A stretch of 6,529 bases of DNA from Sulfuritalea sp. (lineage in GTDB: Bacteria > Pseudomonadota > Gammaproteobacteria > Burkholderiales > Rhodocyclaceae), in NCBI GenBank assembly GCA_026399445.1, contig JAPLRA010000078.1:1-6529 (forward strand), given 5' to 3'. Position 1 is the stretch's first letter, and each line of letters begins with the position of its first letter. A program made the translations under genes and the position numbers. This document shows positions 1-5,630 of this stretch, piece after piece. The notes under the pieces were generated by a model. The model ran no database searches, was not told the DNA's origin, and worked only from the letters and a program-made list of their open reading frames with translations.

Positions 1-396
1 GCCGACACGCCGAACGGCCTGATGGTGCCGGTGATCAAGAACGCCGAGAGCAAGGGTGTATTCGAACTCGCTCGCGAAACCGGCGAACTGGCAAAACAGG
101 CGCGCGAAGGCAAGCTCAAGCCGGGCGACATGCAGGGCGCCTGCTTCACCATTTCCAGCGTCGGCGGCATCGGCGGCACCTACTTCGCCCCGATCGTTAA
201 CGCGCCGGAGGTGGCGATCCTCGGCGTCAACAAGTCGGCCATGAAACCGGTCTGGGACGGCAAGGCTTTCGTGCCGCGCCTGACCCTGCCGCTGTCGCTC
301 ACGGCAGACCACCGGGTCATCGACGGCGCGTTGGCGACGCGCTTCAACGTCTATCTGGCGCAACTGCTGGCCGACTTGCGCAGGAGCATGTTGTGA
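1..396 (+). CDS. aceF: Pyruvate dehydrogenase E2 (dihydrolipoamide acetyltransferase), C-terminal fragment
   Basis: This is the last 131 residues of the E2 acetyltransferase core; the reading frame is open from base 1, so the start and the lipoyl domains lie outside the window. E2 moves the acetyl group from lipoyl-lysine to CoA and forms the core of the cytoplasmic pyruvate dehydrogenase complex. The family signature DHRVIDG is visible, with His at visible residue 104 and Asp at 108 (the HxxxDG catalytic pair). It is preceded by the typical TISSVGGIGGTYFAPIVN segment (family core) and AILGVNK. The stop TGA (394-396) overlaps the GTG start of the next gene by 4 nt, and lpdA (E3) follows. That context favours the pyruvate complex over the 2-oxoglutarate (SucB) or branched-chain paralogue, though the fragment alone is less decisive. 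Confidence 0.93.
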   Translation, partial: ADTPNGLMVPVIKNAESKGVFELARETGELAKQAREGKLKPGDMQGACFTISSVGGIGGTYFAPIVNAPEVAILGVNKSAMKPVWDGKAFVPRLTLPLSLTADHRVIDGALATRFNVYLAQLLADLRRSML

Positions 397-974
397 CCAC
401 CCTCACCGTCGTCAAGAAAGGCGACACCGTCGCCATCGCTGCCGACGGTCTCACCACCTTCGGCGACACGCGGCTGGCGCGCAGCTACAAGGGAGAGCAC
501 GACAAGATCCTGAGTATCGCCGGTTCCTGGATCGGCATCTGCGGCTCGTCGGCGCACCACCTGGTGATGCTCTCCGCCTTCTCCAAGCTGGAAGACGTGA
601 AGCTCGGATCGCGCATGGAGGTGTATGAAACCTTTCGTCGCCTCCATCCGGTTCTGAAGGAGCACGCCTTCCTCAATCCCAAGGAAGACGATGACGATCC
701 CTACGAGAGCTCGCAGATCACGGCGCTGATCGCCAACAGTTCGGGCATCTACGGCGTCTATTCGTATCGCGAGGTGTTCGAGTTCGATCGGGTCTGGGCC
801 GCCGGTTCAGGGCGCAACTTTGCGCTGGGCGCGATGCATGCGCTCTATGACAGCGAACTCTCGGCAGCAAAAATTGCCGAAGCCGGCGTTGCCGCGGGCA
901 TCGAGTTCGATACTTCATCGGGGGCGCCGATCGTGGTCCACGACATCAAGCTGGAAGGAAAGCCGAATGAGTAA
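393..974 (+). CDS. BPH: betaproteobacterial proteasome homologue (Ntn-hydrolase, HslV/20S-beta-like)
   Basis: A 193-aa protein of the proteasome beta-subunit fold. It begins M-T-T-L, as in HslV, so methionine removal would expose a nucleophilic Thr. In precursor numbering the expected active-site residues are Thr2, Asp18 (AADG), Lys38 (DKI, the Lys33 equivalent), Ser139 in a GSG motif, and Asp173/Ser176 in FDTSSG, matching the DxxSG pattern of 20S subunits. No propeptide is present. The protein is probably a cytoplasmic self-compartmentalising ring; characterised BPH forms a double ring, and no partner ATPase is visible here. The GTG start at 393 has AGGAG six bases upstream inside the E2 gene and overlaps the E2 stop by 4 nt. 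The 3' end overlaps lpdA by 8 nt. HslV itself is less likely: there is no hslU neighbour, and the sequence has a roughly 4-residue insertion before the Lys plus an acidic loop (residues 98-102). Substrate is unknown. Confidence 0.85.
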   Translation: MTTLTVVKKGDTVAIAADGLTTFGDTRLARSYKGEHDKILSIAGSWIGICGSSAHHLVMLSAFSKLEDVKLGSRMEVYETFRRLHPVLKEHAFLNPKEDDDDPYESSQITALIANSSGIYGVYSYREVFEFDRVWAAGSGRNFALGAMHALYDSELSAAKIAEAGVAAGIEFDTSSGAPIVVHDIKLEGKPNE

Positions 975-2754
975 CAGCGTTGAAGTGAGCGTCCCCGACA
1001 TCGGCGACTTCAAGGATGTGCCGGTCATCGAAGTGTTGGTCAAGGTCGGCGATACAGTCAAAGCCGAGGACTCGCTGATTACCCTGGAATCGGACAAGGC
1101 GACCATGGATGTGCCCTCGCCGGTCTCCGGTGTGGTCACCGAATTGAAGGTCAAGGTCGGCGACAAGGTCGCGCAAGGCACGCCGGTGGCGCTGATTGCA
1201 AGCGCCGGTGCAAGCGCGGCGGTTGCTTCGGCGCCTGCTGCGCCGACTGCCGCCGTATCGCCAGCGCCGACTTCTGTACCCGTACTGGCCGGAACCGCCG
1301 GCAAATTCGCCGGCAAGGTCGATCTCGAGTGCGAGATGCTGGTGCTCGGTGCCGGTCCCGGCGGCTATTCCGCCGCTTTCCGCGCTGCCGACCTGGGCAT
1401 GAAGACGATGATCGTCGAACGCTACGCGACACTGGGTGGCGTCTGCCTCAACGTCGGCTGCATTCCTTCGAAGGCGCTGCTGCATGTCGCCGCCGTGATC
1501 GAGGAAGCCGGTCACGTCGCCGAAACGGGCATCGGCTTTGCCGCGCCAAAGGTCGACCTCGACAAGCTGCGCGCACACAAATCGAAAGTGGTGGGCAAGC
1601 TCACCGGCGGCCTGACCGGCATGGCCAAGGCGCGCAAAGTGGAGGTGGTGCGCGGTTACGGCCATTTCCTCGATGCCTTCCATCTCGAAGTGGAAGCGAC
1701 GACCGGCGATGCGCAGGAGAAGACCGGCGCGAAGCAGGTCATCCGTTTCCAGAAATGCATCATTGCCGCGGGCAGCGCGGCCTTCCATCTGCCTTTCGTT
1801 CCCAAGGACCCGCGCATCGTCGATTCGACCGGCGCGCTGGAGCTGCGCTTCCTGCCGAAGAAAATGCTGGTCATCGGCGGCGGCATCATCGGCCTCGAAA
1901 TGGCGACGGTGTATTCGACGCTGGGCGCGAAGGTCGACGTGGTCGAGATGCTCGACGGCCTGATGCAGGGCCCCGACCGCGACCTGGTGAAGGTCTGGGA
2001 CAAGCAGAATGCCACGCGTTTCGACAAGGTAATGCTGAAGACCAAGACGGTCGCCGTCGACGCCAAAAAGGACGGCCTCTGGGTCAAGTTCGAAGGCGAG
2101 CAGGCGCCAGCCGAGGCCCAGCGCTATGACATGATCCTGCAGTCGGCCGGCCGCTCGCCGAACGGCAACAAGATCGGTGCCGAGAAAGCCGGCGTGGTGG
2201 TGAACGAGCGCGGCTTCATTCCGGTCGATTCGCAGATGCGGACCAACGTGCCGCACATCCATGCCATCGGCGACATCGTCGGCCAGCCCATGCTGGCGCA
2301 CAAGGCGGTGCATGAGGCGCACGTGGCGGCCGAAGCGGCCGCGGGGCAGAAGAGCCATTTCGACGCCAAGGTGATTCCCGGCGTCGCCTACACCCATCCG
2401 GAAGTGGCCTGGGTCGGGGTCGGCGAGGACGAGGCGAAGAAGGCCGGACGCAAGGTCGGCGTCGCCAAGTTCCCCTGGGCCGCGTCCGGTCGCGCGATTG
2501 CCAACGGCGCCGAGTACGGCTTCACCAAGCTGGTGTTCGATGAAGAAACCCATCGCGTGATTGGCGGCAGTATCGTCGGCCCCAACGCCGGCGACATGAT
2601 TGGTGAAGTTGCGCTGGCCATCGAAATGGGCGCCGATGCCGTGGATATCGGCAAGACCATTCATCCGCATCCGACCCTGGGCGAAACCATCGGCATGGCG
2701 GCTGAAGTGGCGCACGGTTCCTGCACCGACCTGCCGCCAATGCGCAAGAGGTAA
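967..2754 (+). CDS. lpdA: Dihydrolipoyl dehydrogenase (PDH E3) with N-terminal lipoyl domain
   Basis: A 595-aa flavoprotein that reoxidises the dihydrolipoyl groups of the pyruvate dehydrogenase complex with NAD+. Residues 1-78 are a biotinyl/lipoyl domain, with the lipoylated lysine at K44 in ESDKATMD. Residues 80-108 form an Ala/Pro-rich flexible linker. The E3 core follows: FAD-binding GAGPGG (128-133), redox disulfide Cys160/Cys165 (CLNVGC), NAD-binding GGGIIG (304-309), the second FAD contact AIGD (Asp436), and the active-site His568/Glu573 pair in HPHPTLGE at the dimer interface. Plain Lpd enzymes are about 470 aa, so the extra length is the lipoyl domain, as in the Neisseria and Ralstonia type. 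ATG 967 is chosen because it begins the lipoyl domain and has AAGGAA about 5 nt upstream; the frame stays open further upstream but only inside the BPH gene. The 8-nt overlap with BPH suggests translational coupling. Confidence 0.96.
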   Translation: MSNSVEVSVPDIGDFKDVPVIEVLVKVGDTVKAEDSLITLESDKATMDVPSPVSGVVTELKVKVGDKVAQGTPVALIASAGASAAVASAPAAPTAAVSPAPTSVPVLAGTAGKFAGKVDLECEMLVLGAGPGGYSAAFRAADLGMKTMIVERYATLGGVCLNVGCIPSKALLHVAAVIEEAGHVAETGIGFAAPKVDLDKLRAHKSKVVGKLTGGLTGMAKARKVEVVRGYGHFLDAFHLEVEATTGDAQEKTGAKQVIRFQKCIIAAGSAAFHLPFVPKDPRIVDSTGALELRFLPKKMLVIGGGIIGLEMATVYSTLGAKVDVVEMLDGLMQGPDRDLVKVWDKQNATRFDKVMLKTKTVAVDAKKDGLWVKFEGEQAPAEAQRYDMILQSAGRSPNGNKIGAEKAGVVVNERGFIPVDSQMRTNVPHIHAIGDIVGQPMLAHKAVHEAHVAAEAAAGQKSHFDAKVIPGVAYTHPEVAWVGVGEDEAKKAGRKVGVAKFPWAASGRAIANGAEYGFTKLVFDEETHRVIGGSIVGPNAGDMIGEVALAIEMGADAVDIGKTIHPHPTLGETIGMAAEVAHGSCTDLPPMRKR

Positions 2755-2756
2755 AA

Positions 2757-2822
2757 TTCGCTCCGTTATGTTCCCGCGGGACGCGGGGACGGCATCCCCT
2801 TGCGGGAGATCAACGGAGCGAA
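2757..2822 (+). promoter_or_regulatory. Nested hairpin filling the lpdA-rpiA gap and covering the rpiA ribosome binding site
   Basis: The gap between lpdA and rpiA is 71 nt, and 66 nt of it folds on itself. The outer stem is a perfect 11 bp, TTCGCTCCGTT (2757-2767) with AACGGAGCGAA (2812-2822). A middle stem pairs TCCCGC (2772-2777) with GCGGGA (2802-2807). An apical stem pairs GGGGA (2785-2789) with TCCCC (2795-2799) around a 5-nt loop. The rpiA Shine-Dalgarno GGAG (2815-2818) lies in the outer 3' arm and would be blocked when folded. An alternative inner fold pairs 2771-2778 with 2782-2789 (one G-U) and 2795-2798 with 2804-2807, leaving the outer stem unchanged. No T-tract follows, so it does not look like an intrinsic terminator. 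A regulatory role is inferred. Confidence 0.6.
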
Positions 2823-2825
2823 CAG

Positions 2826-3506
2826 ATGACGCAGGATGAACTGAAGCAGGCCGTCGCGCGTGCGGCGCGCGACTACGTGGCCGACCGCCTGCCGGTGGGG
2901 GCGATACTCGGAGTCGGCACCGGCTCCACGGCGAATTTCTTCATCGACGAGATCGCCTCCATCAAGGATCGCCTCGGCGGCACCATCGCCAGTTCGGCGG
3001 CGACGGCAAAGCGGCTTGAAGGCCACGGCATACGCGTGCTCGATCTCAACGATATCGAAGCCATCGGTATCTACGTCGATGGCGCGGACGAGATCGATGC
3101 CAGCATGGCGATGGTGAAAGGCGGCGGCGGTGCCCTGACGCGCGAAAAGATCGTGGCGGCGGTGGCGGGCACTTTTGTCTGCATCTGTGACGCCACCAAG
3201 CGGGTGAAAACCATGGGCGGGTTTCCGCTGCCGGTGGAGGTGATCCCGATGGCGCGCGCTTATGTCAGCCGCGAACTCACCAAACTTGGCGGTACCCCAA
3301 AACTGCGCGAAGGCATGGTGACTGACAACGGCAACCTGATTCTTGATGTGCATGGCCTGTCGATCACCGATCCGGTCGGCCTTGAGGAACGCATCAACCA
3401 GATCGTCGGCGTCGTCACCAATGGACTCTTCGCCCAGCGCGGCGCGGACGTGCTGTTGCTGGCCACGGCGGACGGCGTGCAGACGCATGTGCGTCCGGGG
3501 CGCTGA
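2826..3506 (+). CDS. rpiA: Ribose-5-phosphate isomerase A
   Basis: A 226-aa cytoplasmic enzyme that interconverts ribose 5-phosphate and ribulose 5-phosphate in the non-oxidative pentose phosphate pathway. The length is normal for RpiA. Family motifs are all present: the phosphate-binding GVGTGSTA loop (residues 29-36, Thr32), DGADEID with Asp85 and Asp88, and KGGGGALTRE with Lys98 and the catalytic-base Glu107. These correspond to E. coli Thr28, Asp81, Asp84, Lys94 and Glu103 with a constant offset of four. DATK (122-125) and the FPLPVEVIP segment follow. ATG 2826 has GGAG seven bases upstream. That ribosome binding site is inside a strong hairpin, so translation may depend on unfolding, possibly by ribosomes finishing lpdA, whose stop is only 71 nt away. 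It is probably cotranscribed with the PDH genes, since I see no clear promoter in the gap. Confidence 0.96.
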   Translation: MTQDELKQAVARAARDYVADRLPVGAILGVGTGSTANFFIDEIASIKDRLGGTIASSAATAKRLEGHGIRVLDLNDIEAIGIYVDGADEIDASMAMVKGGGGALTREKIVAAVAGTFVCICDATKRVKTMGGFPLPVEVIPMARAYVSRELTKLGGTPKLREGMVTDNGNLILDVHGLSITDPVGLEERINQIVGVVTNGLFAQRGADVLLLATADGVQTHVRPGR

Positions 3507-3530
3507 AATAATTCCTTCACACAGCGTCGC

Positions 3531-3536
3531 TATAGT
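3531..3536 (+). promoter_or_regulatory. Candidate -10 element upstream of phoU
   Basis: TATAGT differs from the consensus TATAAT at one position and lies in the only AT-richer stretch (3506-3551) between rpiA and phoU. The bases 16-18 nt upstream (around 3508-3514) do not resemble TTGACA, and I see no Pho-box-like direct repeat. A start near 3543 would leave a very short leader, which would favour translation from ATG 3564 over ATG 3552. The call rests on the -10 alone. Confidence 0.3.
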
Positions 3537-3551
3537 ATCGGGATCGAACAC

Positions 3552-4280
3552 ATGGGTAGCGACATGAACCAGGAACACATCAGCCGGCAATTTGATGCCG
3601 ATCTCGAAGGCTTGCGTACGCGCGTTCTGGCGATGGGCGGCCTGGTCGAGCAGCAATTGATCCGCGCCATGGACGGCCTGGAATCAGGTGACATGGCGCT
3701 CCTCGAGCAGGTGATCGCGACCGACCGCCTGGTCAATCGCCACGAAGTCGAACTCGATGAGGCCTGCAACAACGTCATCGCCCGGCGTCAGCCGGCCGCC
3801 GTCGATCTGCGCATGATCATGACCGTGGTCAAGACCATTACCGACCTCGAGCGGATTGGCGACGAAGCAAAAAAGATTGCCAAGATGGCGCGCGATATCC
3901 ACAGCGGAGATACCAAAGTCGTGCCTCGCATCGATTTGCGTCCACCGGCCGAGATTGCGGTCGCCATGTTGCGCAAAGCCCTCGATGCCTTCGCCCGGCT
4001 CGACGTCAATGCGTCGGCCGAGGTGGTGCGTCAGGATCGCGAAGTGGATGCCGGCTACAAGGCGGCGATGCGCCAGCTCATCACCTTCATGATGGAAGAT
4101 CCGCGCACCATTTCAAGCTCGCTGGATCTTCTGTTCGTCGCCCGCTCGATCGAGCGCGTCGGCGATCACGCGAAGAACATCTCGGAATATGTCGTCTATC
4201 TGGTCAAGGGGCGCGACGTGCGCCACATCGGGCTGGAGGCGATGGAGAAGGAAGTCGCCCGCCAGCTCGGGAATATTTGA
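3552..4280 (+). CDS. phoU: Phosphate signalling/transport regulator PhoU
   Basis: A 242-aa all-helical cytoplasmic protein made of two PhoU repeats, the usual length for the family. Each repeat shows the metal-binding ExxxD signature: DLERIGDEAKKI (Glu100, Asp104) in the first half and SIERVGDHAKNIS (Glu201, Asp205) in the second. In E. coli, PhoU links the PstSCAB phosphate transporter to the PhoR/PhoB kinase pair and represses the Pho regulon when phosphate is ample. Here it has no pst or phoB/R genes beside it; it follows rpiA by 45 nt and may have its own promoter. The start is uncertain: ATG 3552 has GGGA eight bases upstream, while ATG 3564 would give 238 aa beginning MNQEHISRQFD, which fits typical PhoU N termini better. 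The stop is 8 nt from that of convergent yggX. Confidence 0.95.
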   Translation: MGSDMNQEHISRQFDADLEGLRTRVLAMGGLVEQQLIRAMDGLESGDMALLEQVIATDRLVNRHEVELDEACNNVIARRQPAAVDLRMIMTVVKTITDLERIGDEAKKIAKMARDIHSGDTKVVPRIDLRPPAEIAVAMLRKALDAFARLDVNASAEVVRQDREVDAGYKAAMRQLITFMMEDPRTISSSLDLLFVARSIERVGDHAKNISEYVVYLVKGRDVRHIGLEAMEKEVARQLGNI

Positions 4281-4288
4281 CCGGCGCT

Positions 4289-4561
4289 TTACGCGCTCGG
4301 CGGAACGTAGCCGCCGACCTGATCCGCCCCATCGCCGAAGAAGTGCTTCTGCACCTGTTCGGCCAGATACTTCCGATGCTGCGCGTCGGCCAGACTCAGG
4401 CGGTTCTCGTTGATGATCATCGTCTGCAGCTTGATCCATTGCTGCCACGCTTCCTTCGAAACGTTCTCGTAGATCTTCCTGCCCATTTCGCCGGGCATGG
4501 GAGGCAGGTCGAGACCTTCGGCCTCGCGTCCGAGCTTGATGCAATTAACCATGCGTGCCAC
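4289..4561 (-). CDS. yggX: Probable Fe(2+)-trafficking / oxidative damage protection protein YggX
   Basis: A 90-aa cytoplasmic protein of the YggX family, which protects iron-sulfur proteins against oxidative damage and has been linked to Fe(II) handling. Family features are the N terminus MARMVNCIKL with the conserved Cys7, the EAEGLD and PPMPGEMGRKIYENVSKEAW segment (residues 20-39), and the block QWIKLQTMIINENRLSL, followed by the HRKYL motif. Length is normal. The start is GTG at 4561, because it gives the family N terminus and is preceded at six bases by AAAGGA; an upstream in-frame TTG (4576) would add MKGNT with no ribosome binding site. The gene is transcribed toward phoU. I could not find a convincing promoter in the AT-rich bases beyond 4576; a TTGCAC is present there without a well-spaced -10. 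Confidence 0.94.
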   Translation of the reverse strand: MARMVNCIKLGREAEGLDLPPMPGEMGRKIYENVSKEAWQQWIKLQTMIINENRLSLADAQHRKYLAEQVQKHFFGDGADQVGGYVPPSA

Positions 4562-4567
4562 GGTGTT

Positions 4568-4573
4568 TCCTTT
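4568..4573 (-). promoter_or_regulatory. Ribosome binding site of yggX (fixes the GTG start)
   Basis: AAAGGA on the minus strand lies six bases before GTG 4561-4559, ideal spacing. It lies inside any version of the gene started at TTG 4576, which argues against that longer start. Confidence 0.65.
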
Positions 4574-4700
4574 CAAAAATGTTCAGATATGTCCAGTTTA
4601 CCTTGAGTTCGGTGCAAAGCGTTGATCGGCTGAGGTCGCCCCGACAGCGAGATCACCGGTATTGGTAGCCACGGCTGCTCCTCGGCCAAAGCAGTCAGCG

Positions 4701-4754
4701 GCTCATGTTGGATGAGCTTCCGCTTCGTGCCCATAGTCGTCAGTGGCGGAAGCT
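4701..4754. repeat. Two overlapping inverted repeats
   Basis: GCTCAT (4701-4706) pairs with ATGAGC (4712-4717) around a 5-nt loop. The same 3' bases also begin a second, longer repeat: AGCTTCCGC (4715-4723) is the exact complement of GCGGAAGCT (4746-4754), with 22 nt between. The two stems share 4715-4717, so they compete over those three bases. There is no T-tract on either strand, so neither looks like a terminator. Confidence 0.5.
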
Positions 4755-4803
4755 TGGAGCGGCCATTCGCCTCGAGAGCCGAAAACCGAGAAGCAGTCGT
4801 GCG

Positions 4804-4828
4804 CGGTGGGAAATACATATTCCCACCG
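4804..4828. repeat. Perfect 9-bp stem, 7-nt loop
   Basis: CGGTGGGAA (4804-4812) and TTCCCACCG (4820-4828) are exact reverse complements with ATACATA between. No run of T follows on either strand, so this is not a canonical terminator. Role unknown; a transposon-end remnant or protein-binding palindrome are possibilities. Confidence 0.55.
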
Positions 4829-5065
4829 GAGGGTCGGAAACGCAGCGAAAGCAAATTAGATCACGCAAGGTTACAACCACAAAAGCAAAGCCGCTTGAGG
4901 ATTCTCGAGTCTCGGCGGACTATGGAAAACAGGTCAAACGCCGCCAGCTGTTCCTTGCTCAGAATTACGGCTAGCCTAGAGAGGCTGAACGTAGCTCGGA
5001 CATCGGTAGTACCGTTCAAAAATGAAACCGCTGTATCATTGTTCGGGTGTGTTTGATCCGAGACT

Positions 5066-5125
5066 GCGGACGTGTGACCCTTGACACTCCTCTTCGCCTG
5101 AATAGGCGGCCCAAGGGTCATCCGC
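5066..5125. repeat. Large composite stem-loop upstream of the response regulator
   Basis: GCGGA (5066-5070) pairs with TCCGC (5121-5125). After a 4-nt bulge on the left arm, TGACCCTTG (5075-5083) pairs exactly with CAAGGGTCA (5112-5120). Inside, CGCCT (5095-5099) pairs with AGGCG (5104-5108) around GAAT. That gives 14 bp of perfect lower stem plus a 5-bp tip in 60 nt. It ends 8 nt before TATGAT (5133-5138), a possible -10 element, so it could be an operator-like or RNA structure. Function is inferred only. Confidence 0.55.
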
Positions 5126-5132
5126 ACACTGT

Positions 5133-5138
5133 TATGAT
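5133..5138 (+). promoter_or_regulatory. Weak candidate -10 for the response regulator
   Basis: TATGAT matches TATAAT at five of six positions. The bases 17 nt upstream (CCCAAG) are not a -35, and the TTGACA at 5081-5086 is too far away and buried in the stem-loop. If real, transcription would begin near 5145 and leave about 87 nt of leader before GTG 5232. Confidence 0.2.
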
Positions 5139-5231
5139 TTGTCCATGCCTGCTAGTCGAAGAATTTCCAGTGTGTTGCATATCCGCGGACATGCCTTTGT
5201 GCTGTCGCGGCAAACCAGTGAGTACCTGAAC

Positions 5232-5630
5232 GTGGCTAAATCCGGCACCGTAGTCCTTATTGTTGAAGATGATCAATACACACGGAAAGAAGGGGCGCTA
5301 CTAATCACAGCCGAAATTCAGCCCGACATACTCTTGGTCGACATAGGGCTTCCCGGTTCCGGCGACGGGCTCTCTTTATGCGAAAAGCTTGTTACGGATG
5401 TCAAACACAGAAAGCTCCAGGTCATAGTCATTACCGGATCCGATTCGCCCGAGCATATTGCGAGGGCTAAAGATCTGGGGCTTTCCTGTTATATCAACAA
5501 GCCGTTCTTGCCCTCCAAACTCGCTAGCCTGGTCTTGCGACTGGAATCGACATTCAATGGCTTGCTGGTCATTCCTCGCGATGAGGACTCCAACACTACG
5601 ACTGTGGGCTATGACGATTTGCTGAATTAG
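5232..5630 (+). CDS. Single-domain response regulator with an internally shortened receiver
   Basis: A 132-aa CheY-like receiver with no output domain. Conserved positions are the acidic pair Asp13/Asp14 (VLIVEDD), the phospho-acceptor Asp37 (DILLVDIGLPG), Thr68 (VITGS) and Lys90 (INKPF). Spacing from Asp37 to Thr68 to Lys90 is normal. From Asp13 to Asp37 it is only 24 residues against about 45 in CheY, so some 21 residues (most of helix 1, strand 2 and part of helix 2) are missing in frame. It may be a decaying copy or an unusual variant. The C-terminal tail (about 108-132) is not recognised. GTG 5232 is chosen because the domain begins five residues later; ATG 5145 and TTG 5139 are in frame upstream but lack a ribosome binding site. 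GC is low (26 of 60 bases at 5221-5280), unlike the left-hand genes. No kinase gene is in view. Confidence 0.7.
   Translation: MAKSGTVVLIVEDDQYTRKEGALLITAEIQPDILLVDIGLPGSGDGLSLCEKLVTDVKHRKLQVIVITGSDSPEHIARAKDLGLSCYINKPFLPSKLASLVLRLESTFNGLLVIPRDEDSNTTTVGYDDLLN

Larger units (their letters stand above)
4577..5231. other. Gene-poor, lower-GC intergenic stretch rich in inverted repeats
   Basis: About 650 bp between yggX and the response regulator holds no reading frame that I can assign to a family. Open frames exist on both strands (for example 4573-4854 minus and 4712-5056 plus), but their translations are Arg/Ser/Pro-rich without domains or good ribosome binding sites. The stretch contains several perfect inverted repeats (listed separately) and small ones at 4973-4986 (AGCCT/AGGCT, tetraloop) and 5004-5014 (CGGTA/TACCG). 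GC is visibly below that of the genes to the left. It reads like an acquired segment or the remains of mobile elements; function unknown. Confidence 0.55.

Noticed and set aside
820..966. Upstream extension of the lpdA frame (GTG/ATG-type starts from 820)
   Set aside because: It lies wholly within the BPH gene, and the lipoyl domain begins at ATG 967, which has its own ribosome binding site.
946..2715. 589-codon open frame on the minus strand opposite lpdA
   Set aside because: It is the antisense shadow of a high-GC gene; the protein is His/Arg/Asp-rich with no domain, while lpdA shows complete catalytic motifs.
2757..2822. lpdA-rpiA hairpin as a Rho-independent terminator
   Set aside because: No T-tract follows on the plus strand; the 3' arm runs directly into the rpiA start and contains its ribosome binding site.
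2766..3656. Long minus-strand frame opposite rpiA
   Set aside because: Antisense shadow of rpiA, no ribosome binding site or recognisable motifs.
4297..4317. TCGGCGG/CCGCCGA hairpin near the phoU-yggX junction as a bidirectional terminator
   Set aside because: It is within the yggX coding end and has no T-tract on either side.
4573..4854. Minus-strand frame of 93 codons upstream of yggX
   Set aside because: It contains the hairpins described, has no ribosome binding site and no recognisable domain, and runs into the yggX leader.
4712..5056. Plus-strand frame of 114 codons
   Set aside because: Arg/Ser-rich translation without domain or ribosome binding site, in a stretch of inverted repeats.
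5081..5086. TTGACA as a -35 box for the response regulator
   Set aside because: The bases 17 nt downstream (AGGCGG) are not a -10, and the hexamer is part of the stem-loop arm.
5066..5140. Integron attC site
   Set aside because: The bulged stem is suggestive, but the GTTRRRY/RYYYAAC core motifs are absent and no integrase or cassette array is seen.
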